A DNA stretch of 64,000 bases from Xenopus tropicalis (GCF_000004195.4 NC_030685.2:56388516-56452515), one strand, 5' to 3'; positions 12,939 through 25,340 are shown, counted from the first letter of the stretch. Made by a program: numbers and translations. The notes: generated by a model from the letters alone, not told the origin.

Positions 12939-13940
12939 GGGGGACATTTATGAATGTACGGGTGCTCCGAGCGTATTTTCTGCGACAGTTTTCATACCTT
13001 GTGCGACAATTTCGTACCTTGCAACAAAATTTTTGTGACAAAATCGTATTGTCGCGCAGAGTACGAAAGTTTCGGATTCATTCAAGCTTCGGTATCCTGA
13101 CTTTCCTTGGGCCAGGTTGGAGCTGCAAAGTGCCATTGAGCCCTATGGGAGACTTTCCTTTGGCCGGGTTGGAGCTGCAGAGTGCCATTGAGCCCTATGG
13201 GAGACTTTCCTTGGGCCAGGTTGGAGCTACAGAGTGCCATTGAGTCCTATGGGAGACTTTCCTTGGGCCAGGTTGGAGCTACAGAGTGCCATTGAGTCCT
13301 ATGGGAGACTTTCCTTGAGCCGGGTTGGAGCTGCAGAGTGCCATTGAGCCCTATGGGAGACTTTCCTTGGGCCAGGTTGGAGCTGCAGAGTGCCATTGAG
13401 CCCTATGGGAGACTTTCCTTGGGCCAGGTTGGAGCTACAGAGTGCCATTGAGCCCTATGGGAGACTTTCCTTGGGCCAGGTTGGAGCTGCAGAGTGCCAT
13501 TGAGTCCTATGGGAGACTTTCCTTGGGCCAGGTTGGAGCTGCAGAGTGCCATTGAGCCCTATGGGAGACTTTCCTTGGGCCAGGTTGGAGCTACAGAGTG
13601 CCATTGAGCCCTATGGGAGACTTTCCTTGGGCCAGGTTGGAGCTACAGAGTGCCATTGAGTCCTATGGGAGACTTTCCTTGGGCCAGGTTGGAGCTACAG
13701 AGTGCCATTGAGCCCTATGGGAGACTTTCCTTGGGCCAGGTTGGAGCTACAGAGTGCCATTGAGTCCTATGGGAGGCTTCCAAAATCATGCACAGAAGGA
13801 TCAAAGTCGGAAAGGTTTTCCCGCTGTTTACAATGGTTCGGTATGAAAATTTCATGACTTTCAGATCGCCAATATGATATTATCGTGACTATTCCAATTT
13901 TTTCTTAAGCATTTTAATCTTTCTCCAATATCTAAATGAG
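12939..13940 (-). repeat. Palindromic-end MITE carrying an internal minisatellite
   Basis: The left part (GGGGGACATTTATGAATG, then GCTCCGAGCG) and the right part (TTTACAATGGTTCGGTATG, then ATCGCCAATATGATATTATC) are, in reverse complement, the two halves of the elements at 33938-34248 and 40207-40516. Here they are separated by a 13-copy minisatellite that those two copies lack. The far right terminus is missing or too diverged to place. Confidence 0.6.
13101..13776. repeat. Minisatellite, 13 x 52 bp
   Basis: Thirteen head-to-tail units begin CTTTCCTTGGGCCAGG and contain GAGTGCCATTGAG and CCTATGGGAGA. Unit starts fall exactly 52 bp apart, the first at 13101 and the last at 13725. Variation is small: CTACAGAG/CTGCAGAG and GAGCCC/GAGTCC. 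Since 52 is not a multiple of 3, any open frame here shifts at each unit and is not a protein repeat. Confidence 0.95.
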
Positions 13941-16900
13941 GGAGTTTGCTCTCCCAGGGAAATCCCATGTAGGATGTTAAAGAATCCCATCCTCGACTGA
14001 AGAGAAGAGACCCATACAGGAGAAAAAAGAGGGTATCCCATCTAGAACTAAAGAGGGGAATTTCATCTAGGACTTTGGACTTTGAGAGGGCCTAGACACA
14101 TAATCCCCCATTGAAGGTGGTTCTTTTCAAGGCACAGAGATTCTGCCTTCTTGTAAAGACTTCAGCTCTTCAGGATCCTCTGTTAAAATACACCTCCTAA
14201 AAGAAGCTAAATATTTTCTGTAAAATTTTTTATTCACTATAGTACCGTAGCATTGTGTATTGTTTAGGATAGCCATTTTGTTTAGTAAAGTAGTACATGT
14301 GTTATGAGCCATAGAGTGTGAGTGTTAATTTCCTTGAAATATTACTACAATTTCTTAACTTTAAAAGTGCCCTTAGCACTACAAGGAGGCAATGTGGCTT
14401 TAGGCTTGTAACTAATGGTGATTACATTGTGCCTTGTCTTTGCCTTCTGTGGATCATTTATGATTTTAAGTTGAAGATAATTTCCCTCTGCCTGCTCTTT
14501 GTCCTAGATAATTGAACCTTTCTCTATGATTAAGCTTCCTGTATCCTGAGTATAAATCCAGAGTATACAAGTGTACTGAATAATGTCATTTTTAACCTTC
14601 CTATGGTTATACACATGCTAGCAAGTGAGAAGACGTTTTACACATGATTTTTCTAAAGCAAGTTTTGTGTTATTTTATATGCATTGGGGAAAGGCTTTTC
14701 CTTTTGTCCTCTTTGTTTATCATTAGTTTTACACAATTCTTTCTTCTAGTAACTATATTTGTCCATTATATTTGAGGACTGAAGAAAAAGCAAATATGTA
14801 TGAGATACAGTTCATATACTTAGCCCAACAGCATAGTATTACAAAAGAAGAACATTAGAGGAATCAGTGGGCTGATAGTAAGTCACAGGACTGAAAGTTT
14901 TAAGAAAATCTAGGGTTAAATTTAAATTTAGTTGTGGCATGTGTTTGCATGTGGTAAGCAGGGTCCCTTTAAGGTATTAATGGGCCCAGGGAAAAGATCT
15001 CACTGATGGGCCTTCCATTTTATAAAGTATTAGAAAAAAAAATAAGGTGGTTATTTTGAAGTGCTCTAGCTGTTGATTAAAATGAGGTTTCTGCTATTTC
15101 TGGAGGATGCTTCAGTTAAAGGTTATATTAGATGACAGGTCTGATGGTTGCCCCCTAGGCTGGTGAGCTGTAGGTATATGCCACATATGCCTATTTATTA
15201 AACTAGTCCTGGTGGTAAGTAAAGAAAATTATTCCAGAGCACCAAGTTGATGTATTAACTTTTACAGCAGAAAACGACAATGTCCACTGGACTGAGAGTA
15301 ATTTTGGCTTCAATGAGATGTAGATAGCTTAGCATTCCCTACACAGTGTCACAGACTGCAAGGAGGGCATAATAAAAGTATGACAGTATTACTATAAGAT
15401 AATTAAGGCACCTTGCTTGTTTCCTGGTCACAATTATACATTTTATTACCCTTTGATAGTTGTGTTACAAAGAGTTTTATACATTACAGAAGGAGAGTCC
15501 TTTCTATAACCTGCTGGCAGGGGCTCCAAAGCTTACATACAGCTGACAGACAGCAAGCGGAATTGTGTTCTACAAAGCACAGGGGCAAAGCAAAGGCCAA
15601 AGTGAAATGTACAGTGAGCTGCTCGGGGACAGAGAACACCTTGCATTTTTAATTGGACAATTTAGTGTGGAAAAGCTTCCAGAACTCTGCTCAGGTAGCA
15701 GATGATGACAGAGATCCTTCCAGACTAGAATTCAACTCTGTGCCTTCCATATGGCACTACCTCTACTTTCTGAAATAGTTTCTGTGGCTCCTGAGTCTGA
15801 GATAACTGGATATATGTTCTCAAATCTCCAGGGACAGCAGGAATGCTGCTCTGCAAGGTGCCCGAATGTATTATGCATGGGAAATACACAAAAGAGCATA
15901 GATATTCTCCCATTCCACCATCACCTGCAAAACTCACCTGTCTGTAGAACGTTTACTTACTAAATATATACACCCTGTAACCTTAAAAGCAAAGCCAAGC
16001 GAGCCTCTTATAAACTTTTACTGTGCCAGCCACTTTCTTTTGTCTTATAATGCTGATATTCTATGTTTTATTACCTCTTTTTCACATATATTGGATTGTT
16101 TCTTGTTACATTTTAGGAAATTATTTGGAAATTGTTGGTATTAGATGTTTATTTAAACTGAAAAATAATTATGTATTATCAAATAATTATATAGCATATG
16201 AACTTCTAGAAATTGAATAAATAGTAGTGCTCCTAATAATTATATGGAAGAGAGATCATTTAATAATTACTAACTTCAATTAACTTCAAAAATTATAGGA
16301 ATAACAAAAACATAAAAACCAGGGACGCTGCTGCCATGAGGCAAGCTGAAAAACTCACCCTAGTTACCAAGGAGGCAAAAAGCTGCTCCTTATAACTAAA
16401 GAGCTGAAATTCCAATTTATAAATCAGAGATTTGGTTCTTCTAGTGCAGAGAGCTCTATTGTGCTCTCTGTGCTTGAGATGTGGCTCTATCTCGACCCTT
16501 TCCAACACGAAAAAACAAAGCATGGGGGGGAGGGGCAGCATCAACTTGCCTGTCTCGGGGTGGCAAGGACCCCTGAGGTGGCGCCAATCAAAAGTTACTA
16601 TATTTTTTCTAGTTTGCTGGAAAAGATACAGTAGTCTGATTACTGATTATAGTGCATCCCACTGGGTAGAGAGAGATGTATTAATGTTCCCAAGCATTGA
16701 TCTTAGTCAACCTAGAGCTTAGCTGCATTATAGTGTTGCACATTATGAGCACAGAGGAAAAATTTAAGCCTAAAGGCATCCGTGCCTTGACCTACACCTG
16801 CTGATCCAGCAAATTGAGTTTTTATTACCCTCAGAAGGTATCTGTGAGAAATTTATTGCACAATACATATTTGGGTTATTAATCAGAGTGTCATTATACC

Positions 16901-17079
16901 TCCAGTCTCCTGAAACGATACAATGTTCTACACAGCTTAAAAGTATCCCTGCTTTCACATACAGTATATTATAGAGGTCTAGCCTTCCTAAGATGATAAC
17001 AAAGGGTCTGACTGCTTGCATGTTAGCTCTATCTATAGAAGCTATGAGAAAGATTTCCTTAAAGTTATGCAATATCTAG

Positions 17080-17350
17080 CTTTGGCCATACACTGAAAGA
17101 TCTTGGCCAAACAAGCTGGCAAATGAGTTGATTATGGTCACCAAACAAGTTAAACTTTCCCCAATATTCCAAACTTCAGGTAAGTGATACTGGGTTGATC
17201 TGATCATCCAAACAATAGGATTACAACAACTGTAAAAAGCCAACAAGCCAATGTGGTCCTGGCCCTGGCAGGATATTTAAATCTGCATGATAGACATCTG
17301 TCCGATTTTCTGTCAGATAACTATTAGGAAGGCCCATACACAGGCAGATA
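17080..17350. repeat. Probable old MITE
   Basis: The left end TGGCCATACACTGAAAGATC and the right end GAAGGCCCATACACAGGCAG are imperfect inverted relatives of the common frog 'GGCCATACAC' termini. It contains the CAG|GTAAGT site at 17177-17185. No coding signal. Confidence 0.4.
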
Positions 17351-18204
17351 AGCTGACAAAATCTGCAGTTTATTTCTTCAGTTCTTATTTTGTTGAACAT
17401 GATCTGTTTTATTTCTTATATGGTAAAACTGAGCATTAGTTGTTTTTAGTGATTCCCTTATTCAGCTACTAGGTCTGCCATCCCTACTGTTACAGTATAT
17501 CCTTGTGCTTGGAGTTTTATAAATTTAGTAAAGTAATTCAATACAAAATAAGTCTAACAACTATAAAGTCTTATAACCTCTGTATTTTGTCCATTTCTTT
17601 ACTTCTCAGCGCAAAGGCCAGCGCAATTGGCGATTGCGCGAGGGTCTTACATGCACACTCCTGACTCTGCTGCTGTGCTGTTAAAATCATGGGGGAGGCC
17701 CATCCGCATCAGCATCATCAACTGGAATCATGTATAACTTCCAATTCAATACTCAATATGCCATCTCTTTAAGGGCTTTTCCACAGAAGTTAAAGATATG
17801 ATAGGGCTTTAATACATTAAATGAGTGCACAAAACCAGCATACATCTATGCTCCTTATCAGCTGAAGATGACATTACCTGCACCTAGAACCTAAAGAGCA
17901 GAACATGAATGTTCTTTACGTACCCCTACTGTTCCATGATAACCTGTTTATCACTTTGCCATGAGAAGGAAAAGAAAGGACAAGATGCACCCGGTAGCAT
18001 TTTTACAAGATGTAGTAGGGGGTAATTTTGTTAAAACAAAATGACATTGTGTATTTGAATAAGGGCCATGTAAACAATTATTTGTAGGAGTAGTACATAG
18101 GATCACATGCTCTGTAAATGTTTTGCCAAAAGCTTTTGTCCCTATTACATTAATACACTAGAGTCAACTTTATCAAAAGCCAATTAACCCACCACCTGTT
18201 TAAG

Positions 18205-18335
18205 TGTGGAAGGAAAGAGGGAAAGAGTTGTACCAGGAGGAACCCTACATATGTTTTGCAGATGATGCCCAAGAATTAAACTCAGCACTTCAGTGGTGCA
18301 AGACAGAAGTGCTACCCATTGAGCCACCATGATGT
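18205..18335 (-). repeat. SINE/MITE-like interspersed repeat, minus strand
   Basis: Read on the minus strand it gives GGTGGCTCAATGGGTAGCAC, then TTCTGTCTTGCACCACTGAAG and a GAGTTTAATTC box, then GGTTCCTCCTGG. This matches a widespread amphibian repeat beginning 'GGTGGCTCAGTGGTTAGCAC'. A related scrap lies near 59318-59358. The class is uncertain. Confidence 0.5.
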
Positions 18336-19371
18336 ATTTACCTGAGATCAAGAAATTCCCAACCAGCAGCCAAAGTTAGACACAGATGGTGAAAGCTGTA
18401 ATTCATCTACAGTCAGGGGACAACATGTTGGACAGACCTTCTCCATCACCTTTTTTCTTAATCTTTAACCTCTTATTCAGAGAATTAGCTTTATTAATAA
18501 CGCACTGTGGCCCCAAAAGGGCAGATGTAGAACTGTGTTTTAGAATGTATCTATAAAAGATCCCAAACAAATACATTATAGTTAAAAACACAGGTTTAGC
18601 AGTAATACATTTTTTGGTTATAATGCCACAGCATCTTTCAAACTGTTAAAACATAAATGGTACTTACAAGACCAAATTCCCCCTGTCAAAAAAGGGATGT
18701 CTGGTACAAAACTGCACATGTGGCAGCACTAGTCCTTACGTTAGATACAGACAGTGAAACTCTACATTTGCTTTCAAGATGCTTTCCCTATTATCTATAA
18801 ACTGAAAAACAAGAGAGTATATTAGGAATCAGAAGAGCTCCCATGCTGCACATTGGCAGTAACAGAGCTATAAAATAAGGTACAGTTTTCAGTAGCCCTA
18901 GAGTGATGGGACAAATGTCCTTACAGCACCAGTTCTGTGTGTATGTGTTTTCAGCTGATTCCTTTGGGGTAAATGTGGGGTTAATAATATTGCAGATGTA
19001 ACAGACGTGTTGTTCAAAGAGTCATTGATCATCTAGCAAATGGCAGATATGTTCTTCCAATCCTCAGTTCAAAGCAGCCCTGCACCCCACTGTGTACAGA
19101 TTGATTCAGGTACATCCTGCTTTTGCCTGCTGCCTTAGTAACATCATTTTTATGCAGAATATAACTTTATAGAAAGTGGAATTAGTAGAATTTTCCCCAG
19201 TGATCATCCTATCATTACTGATAAAAAGAATTAAAGCATTTTATACCTTAACTACCTCATTGCCCTGTTAATCTTGCTAGCAATGTAGACTAGTCTTTGG
19301 TCTGCAGATGCAATCATGGTATTGGCAAACAACCAGGGAGTCAGGGTATGTGTTTTTTCCCTAAATAGACT

Positions 19372-19400
19372 CCATAAAGACCATAAAGACCATAAAGGTG
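19372..19400. repeat. Short tandem repeat, about 3 x 9 bp
   Basis: The motif CCATAAAGA is repeated three times in tandem. It is a simple repeat with no other feature. Confidence 0.7.
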
Positions 19401-19974
19401 CAGTGTTCCTAAAATATTCCTTCTTTAACATATTGATATTTATAATGTATTTATGTGATGAAGCATGCAATTGCCCTTGCAGTAATTGTATATTAATATG
19501 ACCTCCTAGTGGTGCCAGACTATTGCTGTTTAGAGAGGGTGACCTTGCTAGATCAGTCATCGAGTATGGTCAAATCTGATGTAGCTGCCTCTGGATAAGA
19601 TTTAGCTAAAATCTGTAGTCAGCCCAATATTTAGCTGTAGGGTCCTGGGGATATCCCCCCTAACATTATAATTGCTCAAGAAATACACTACTTGTAAAGC
19701 TATTAGTGCAACCACCACTCACATGTTTAATGTCCACCATGCCTACTGTCTAGGCATGGTCAGCAGTTTGCACCTCTTCAGGAGAAACTAGAAACCTGCC
19801 TGCAGTGTCCCAGAGATGTTGTCTTGGGTGACAATAGCCCATTGAACCCTAAAGCTTCAGCCATAGGGACACTAAATGGCATCTCAGGGTGCCCTAAGGG
19901 CTTTTAGTTTCCCTTAGGTCCAAGTCTGAGTTGGCATCTTTCACTACATACTGTATGTATTAATAACAGAGAGA

Positions 19975-20115
19975 GTTATTGATATATGACCCCTTATATA
20001 TTTATTCATAGTTATCATATCACCCCTTAAGCGCCTCTTCTCTAGTTTAAACAACCCTAACTTGGCCAGTCTTTCCCTATAACTCAGACTTTCCATACCC
20101 TTTACCAGCTTAGTT
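19975..20115 (-). pseudogene. LINE reverse-transcriptase C-terminal fragment, minus strand
   Basis: Translated on the minus strand the stretch reads KLVKGMES..SYRERLAKLGLF.LEKRRLRGDMI. It is clearly homologous to the plus-strand LINE remnant at 36121-37070 (LVKGMEDLNYEVRLSRLGLF, LEKRRLRGDMITLYKYIRG). Only this short piece remains. The family is a CR1/L2-like non-LTR element. Confidence 0.7.
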
Positions 20116-21544
20116 GTGTGATAGCTGCTCTACCACACACCTGCAAGCAATGATATGCAGATTGGGAGTGGCATGCAATATGTATACCCTTATCATTAGT
20201 TGGTCTTCTTTAACTATCATGTGTAAGCCCTACAGTGATAAAATGCGTGAACCCATCATGTCACCATACAGGATTAATATTATACCAACCAATGGTGCCC
20301 GTTTTTACAGTATTTAGGAGGGAATGTAATAAAAGTTGGTAACAGAAAAATTATTCCCAATGCGAATATGTATGCCTCTGTGTGAACATATTTGCTTTTT
20401 TGTGAATTTAATATGGGCTTTAGTAACTACTGTACTTTCAACAGTGGAAGAGAGTTTGCAAATTTGATTGTTTGCGACAGTGTGCGCAGTGTATGAAATA
20501 AAACTTCTTAAGGAAAAAGTTGTAACGTTTGCTCCAAAAGATTATGCTACCTTTAAGCATGCCTTATAAAGTTTTCAATACACAATAAAAATTTACAATG
20601 CAATAATAGTCTAATGAACAATATTACATTGCGAAATGCAATTTTTTTTTTCTTATTTGTGTGCTTTTTTCCATTTACGACTTATAAATATGCAATGCAC
20701 TGAACATCAGTTGTACTGCAGCCTTGAGGGAGACTGCTCACAGAAATCATGTTCTTTCCCTGCATGGGTTCTCTGTTCCAAACACTGAAGAACAAATGAA
20801 AGTTTTCAAACAAGGGAATGTTTTCCACAGCATTCTTGTCTGTTTCAAAGCACTACCAAAAAGTCTTTTGAAAATCAGCAGTTTTTAATTTTTTTCCTGT
20901 TGAACTATATTCCCTCTGGTCTCATGTTTTCTCTGCTTTCATGAAAGAGTAAATATAGGCATAGGGAATCTCCTTAATATGTTCTTTAAAATTCAAGTTT
21001 CCTTGAAGCTGCAATGTTTTTAGAAAAAAGATTGCCAAGCTTCAGTGATAATTATATATTTAGTATCCGTAACTCTCCACAGCTGCCGGAACCCCCTTGA
21101 AATCCAGCTAAAGGCATTCTAGGTTATCACAAGAGAGACCAGAAAGAGGCATCACTGAACATCACAAAGCTTCTATGGACTGGGTCTCTGGATCTGGGGC
21201 CTGAACAATACAAAGTGGTTGATATTCCACAAATAAATGCAGTGTAAAAAGGACTGTGCACCTTTACACCTTTAATGAGTAAAAGGTATTGGTGTAAAGA
21301 GGGAGTTGGATTTAGATTCATAGCTGTTTGGAGTATTAAAGAGGAAGCCCACCAACAAACTTTATGTGACTACCCATGGCATTCTAGCTATGTCCTCTTG
21401 TGCACCACTCCCTTGCCAGTTCCACGCTTACCTCTTCCATGGTGGAGCGGGTCCTGGGGCAGAAAGCACTGTTGTGCATGTGGCCGTTATTGTGCTGGAA
21501 CAGAAAAGAGCCTCAAACTGTTCTCCTGGCACAAATGTTTCACA

Positions 21545-21690
21545 AAAGTTTTGGAGGCATAAAGACCCCTACCAAACAGAGCCTCCTGTAGTCTGTCAAT
21601 CCACAAAGGGGCTACAAAATAACCAATAACAGCCTTTTTTGGTCACCCCCAGGAACTTTTTTTATAGTTAAAAAGGTTGGGGATCCCAGC
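21545..21690. repeat. Probable interspersed repeat
   Basis: The words CAATCCACAAAGGGGCTAC, AACCAATAACAGCC and AAAAGGTTGGGGATCCC resemble a common frog repeat that ends in 'GGTTGGGGATCCC'. I could not place the boundaries. Confidence 0.35.
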
Positions 21691-22351
21691 TCTAAGCTGA
21701 GCACACACATATTAAGGCCAGCGCACACAGAATTTTGTGCAAAAATGCAAAATGTTGCATTTATTCTGACCTGAGCATACAGTCTTTTAAAAATGCACAC
21801 ACAAGTTTAAAATGTGCACACATAGGTAAGAATGAATTAGAGGGAACATTGGTAAGGATTTTTCATACATATATTGAAACCTCTTGTTAGTCAGATCACT
21901 TATTGGTTCCCAAGGTTGGGCCTTTCAGGGTCTGCTTACATTTGATTTTGCCTCTATACTTCAGATGGTCTAGTAACATTTGCTTTGGTTTTCTAACTTT
22001 TGTAATCTAATTGCTGATCACCTGTAATGCTTCACTCCACTTTTACATAGTGTGATAAATATGGTCTACTGTAAGCACCACACATACTGTAAATATGTAT
22101 CACTGGTTCTCTGTAACCAAACTAACTACATAATAAGCCCTTTAACTTCAGTTGCAAACATGTGATCCAGTTTATTTTGGATGTAAAGCTGATGTCTTGC
22201 ACTTTATAACCACAATGACTAATCCTGGATATCCACCTTAACATGCATATACGGAAATGGAAATAGTGAGGGATGCATGGCAGTGAAATAGAAGCTTAAT
22301 AGTGAAAGTCCCATGGAATACAAGAATTTGGAAATACTACAGAGAAAATCT

Positions 22352-22472
22352 AGTATAAATAAATTTGAAGCAACTGGACTTGTTTAGTAATCATTGAAGA
22401 CGTTTCACTACTCATCCGAGCAGCTTCTTCAGTTCAACTGACTGGTATGGGAAGTCCTCAGCATATATACTC
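22352..22472 (+). repeat. Left 121-bp inverted repeat of the Penelope-like element
   Basis: Contains GTAATCATTGAAGACGTTTC and ends GCATATATACTC. It is the near-perfect reverse complement of 22994-23114. Confidence 0.9.
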
Positions 22473-22700
22473 TTCCACTAATCCAATCACAATGGCACTA
22501 TGTAACTCTTCAGAAAGGTGACATCTGAAACTCACAGAGGTGTGAATGCTGTGGAGTTACTTTGAAAGGATTACCCAAGTATCATGCAACTCTTCAAACA
22601 GGTGTTACTTGTTAGAGTTGCATGAATGGATGTGTGAAGAGTTCTAAAACTGCCGGGGTACAGATGTTAGAACAGCATTGTATGTAGCAGACAGATGGTG

Positions 22701-22993
22701 TCAAAGTCCCCCGCCTCTGTTAAGGGATGGTTTCTCCACTTTGACATGAATGGCCTCTTTTACACCTCTTTCAAACCAGCGGTCTTCTTTGTCCAAAATT
22801 TGGACATTGCTATATTCAAAGGAGTGTCCCTTGTCTTTTAGGTGTAGAAAGACAGCAGAGTCCTGGCCTGTAGTGGTCGCCCTCCTATGCTGAGCCATTC
22901 GCTTAGAGAGCAGTTGCTTTGTCTCACCAATGTAAAGGTCTGTGCACTCCTCGCTACACTGGACTGCGTATACAACATTGCTTTGTTTATATT
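22701..22993 (-). pseudogene. GIY-YIG endonuclease remnant (Penelope-like)
   Basis: Seen on the minus strand: an open frame starting at the inner edge of the right inverted repeat, reading VVYAVQC (the GIY-like strand), then LYIGETKQLLSKR (YIG-like), then AQHRRATTTGQDSAVFLHL, GHSFEYSNVQIL and RWFERGVKEAIHVK, ending EKPSLNRGGGL. It stops at TGA (22701-22703). Readable sequence resumes in the same frame as HHLSATYNAVLTS, so the stop looks like a CGA-to-TGA change at a CpG. Known: Penelope-like elements encode a reverse transcriptase followed by a C-terminal GIY-YIG nuclease that nicks target DNA. Only the nuclease end survives here, and there is no start codon of its own. Confidence 0.8.
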
Positions 22994-23114
22994 GAGTATA
23001 TATGCTGAGGACTTCCCATACCAGTCAGTTGAACTGAAGAAGCTGCTCGGATGAGTAGTGAAACGTCTTCAATGATTACTAAACAAGTCCAGTTGCTTCA
23101 AATTTATTTATACT
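22994..23114 (-). repeat. Right 121-bp inverted repeat of the Penelope-like element
   Basis: Begins GAGTATATATGCTGAGG and ends AAATTTATTTATACTA. It is the reverse complement of 22352-22472, and the coding remnant abuts it directly. Confidence 0.9.
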
Positions 23115-23174
23115 ACATATACCATGACCTGGATGAATGAAAATCTTCATAGACACTACAGAGAAAAGAATCTC

Positions 23175-23297
23175 TGTATCAAAATGAAGATATTATTATA
23201 AATGTTAACTTTTAGCAAGTTATAGTTGGACCTCTATGTATCAGAATGAAGATATTATTATAAATGTTAACTTTTAGCAAGTTATAGTTGGACCTGT
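23175..23297. repeat. Tandem duplication, 2 x 62 bp
   Basis: TGTATCAAAATGAAGATATT at 23175 and TGTATCAGAATGAAGATATT at 23237 start two nearly identical 62-bp copies. Both contain GTTAACTTTTAGCAAG and end GTTGGACCT. This is a recent local duplication next to the Penelope-like element. Confidence 0.9.
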
Positions 23298-25154
23298 TTT
23301 AAACAACTTTTCACTTAGTCTTCATTATTTATTTTATCTGCCTATTTCCATTATGCAACCAAGATTCTTATCACTGACCCTGGAAACTATTAAACAGAGC
23401 AACTGTGAAATTAATTGTATTGTTATTTTTAATTGCTTATGTTTATTTTTGGCCTCATCTTATTGAGTTCTAAATTGCTACACTCTATGTTGGGTGATTA
23501 AGCCCCAGCGATCTGATTTCAGTTGAAATTCCAAACCTGATAAGTGTAGAAACTGTACATTATTGGTAAGAATGGTAAGGATCATGGGTATGTGTAAGGT
23601 AACCTCTTATCAATCAGTTCTCTCACTAGGTCCTGTGGCCTTTCAGCACTTGCAGGGTCTGCTTCCTCCATTGTTTCACCTCATCTACAGTATATGTTTA
23701 GTTCATACCTGCCTCCACCTCATCATGATTTACATCATTTTATGAACTAAATTTATCATGTAGAAAGTTCTTTTTAGAATGTCTAGAATTGATTTCTGTA
23801 GAATAACACAACATGATGTCCATTACACCACCAAAAACCAAAGTATTGTTTATTGCTCAGTCACATTAACACTCATGCTGCTCTCTGGTCTATTCAATTT
23901 TTATTTCCACTTGTGAGTTTAGATATAAAAATAAAAACACTGGTCCAACTCAGTGTACCTTGCACACAAGAGAATGCTGTACCCGAAGATGCAGAATGCT
24001 CAGTGGCTGGCATATATATTCTGTAGAATGTTCCAATGACATTTGTAGATCAGAACCCTACATAAAACTAATTCTACAAACCCTCTATAATTAAGGGGTG
24101 GACTTATTAATATGTGGCAATATTTATACAGTCTGTGTTAAACACAGGTACCAGCAGCTTATATAGTATTTTAGCTATGGTTGCTTTTTTAGCCAGGGGA
24201 ACTATTTCCTGCAAAAATAAAATAAGGGAAAAAATTTAAACATTATTATGAACACTCTCCATGCTGCTTGCTCCCCAGAAAGGGTTACGTGAGGAAGATG
24301 ATCTGGGAAATGCATTATTACTATTATTTCCAAAGCAACAAAACCACAGGGTTTTTTGTTTGGATGACAGCTGGACGCTTTACATTAGTTGGACATTTTA
24401 CATTGTGATCAAGACTATTGTTATCTCACACTGCTGGTGTCTTTCCATCCAGACTGTGTGTATATACATGTTTGTCCCAGCTAGTGTTTGTAGCTACAGT
24501 ATATTAACATATTCTGAGTTGCATCCAACAATATTGTAATTTTCCTTTGGCTGGTTAGCTTACTCCTTTACTCACCTGCACTCACCCCATATAAATATGG
24601 ACATTTAACAAGACTTGTCTGTAGCAGGGCCATAATGTGCTATGTAACCTGTAGCTTGTAGCTGTTATTCTCATGAAAAGAGCTGTACAGTCAATATTAT
24701 AATTAACTATTATAAGCTATAAAATACAAAGCTGAAACATGATATTCCTTCATTATGTTACTTAAATTGATTACCTCTACAATCATGTATAGTATGTTAA
24801 GTAGCTAATTTCAGTTTCTAAAGAAGCATCTCAATTAGTTATGTCAAAGAAGCAAGATACTGTATTCCACACCAGTGAAGCATAGCTTTGTTTTATAATG
24901 CTATATGGGATCTATTATATAGAATGGAGTTTTCAGCAGTTTTCATGGTTTATTCTTAGTTCGGCATGTTTATAAAGTTCTGATCTTTTTACATCCATCC
25001 TGGTCTCCTGGTGTGTATTTTCTAGGGGTTTGGGGTATAGGGAAGGAGACCTGGGTAGATCTGGAGGGATGACTGGCTGCCTTGTCACTTACCTGGACAT
25101 TTTAGCATAATTTTTTTGTGATGAAACAAAATGATTCATTATTTCCTGGTTTTT

Positions 25155-25243
25155 ATATAGCATTCACACATTTTTGCAGTATTTTACAGATATTAAACAT
25201 TACTCAGATCAGTCCCTGTCCCAGTGGAGCTTACAATCTAAGG
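25155..25243. repeat. Interspersed repeat ('TTTACAGA...GTGGAGCTTACAATCTAAG' type)
   Basis: Contains GCAGTATTTTACAGA and CAGTCCCTGTCCCAGTGGAG followed by CTTACAATCTAAG, a well-preserved frog repeat. Degenerate relatives lie around 4990-5060 (CTCTTTACAGAGATTATAC) and 53138-53225. Confidence 0.55.
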
Positions 25244-25340
25244 GCTGTGACACACAGGGAGATTAGGGAGATCCGCGACAAATCTCCTCGAAATTCCTCT
25301 CAAGGCAACTACGGTTTGGGTACACACCAGTGCAACAACT
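25244..25340. repeat. MITE fragment
   Basis: Begins GGGCTGTGACACACAGGGAG and contains ATCCGCGACAAATCTCC, resembling the frog '..CACACGGGGAGATTAG..' MITE ends. It is truncated on the right. Confidence 0.4.

Larger units (their letters stand above)
22352..23114 (-). mobile_element. Decayed Penelope-like retroelement flanked by inverted repeats
   Basis: A minus-strand GIY-YIG endonuclease remnant (22701-22993) sits between two 121-bp inverted repeats, 22352-22472 and 22994-23114. The left repeat begins AGTATAAATAAATTTGAAGC and the right one ends with its complement. Similar words ACTACAGAGAAAA occur just outside both ends (22337-22349 and 23155-23167) and may be a target duplication. The upstream reverse-transcriptase domain typical of Penelope/Neptune elements is absent, so this is a truncated, immobile copy. 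Confidence 0.75.

Noticed and set aside
12950..13243. Open frame with apparent protein repeats
   Set aside because: The underlying unit is 52 bp, so the frame shifts each repeat; it is a minisatellite.
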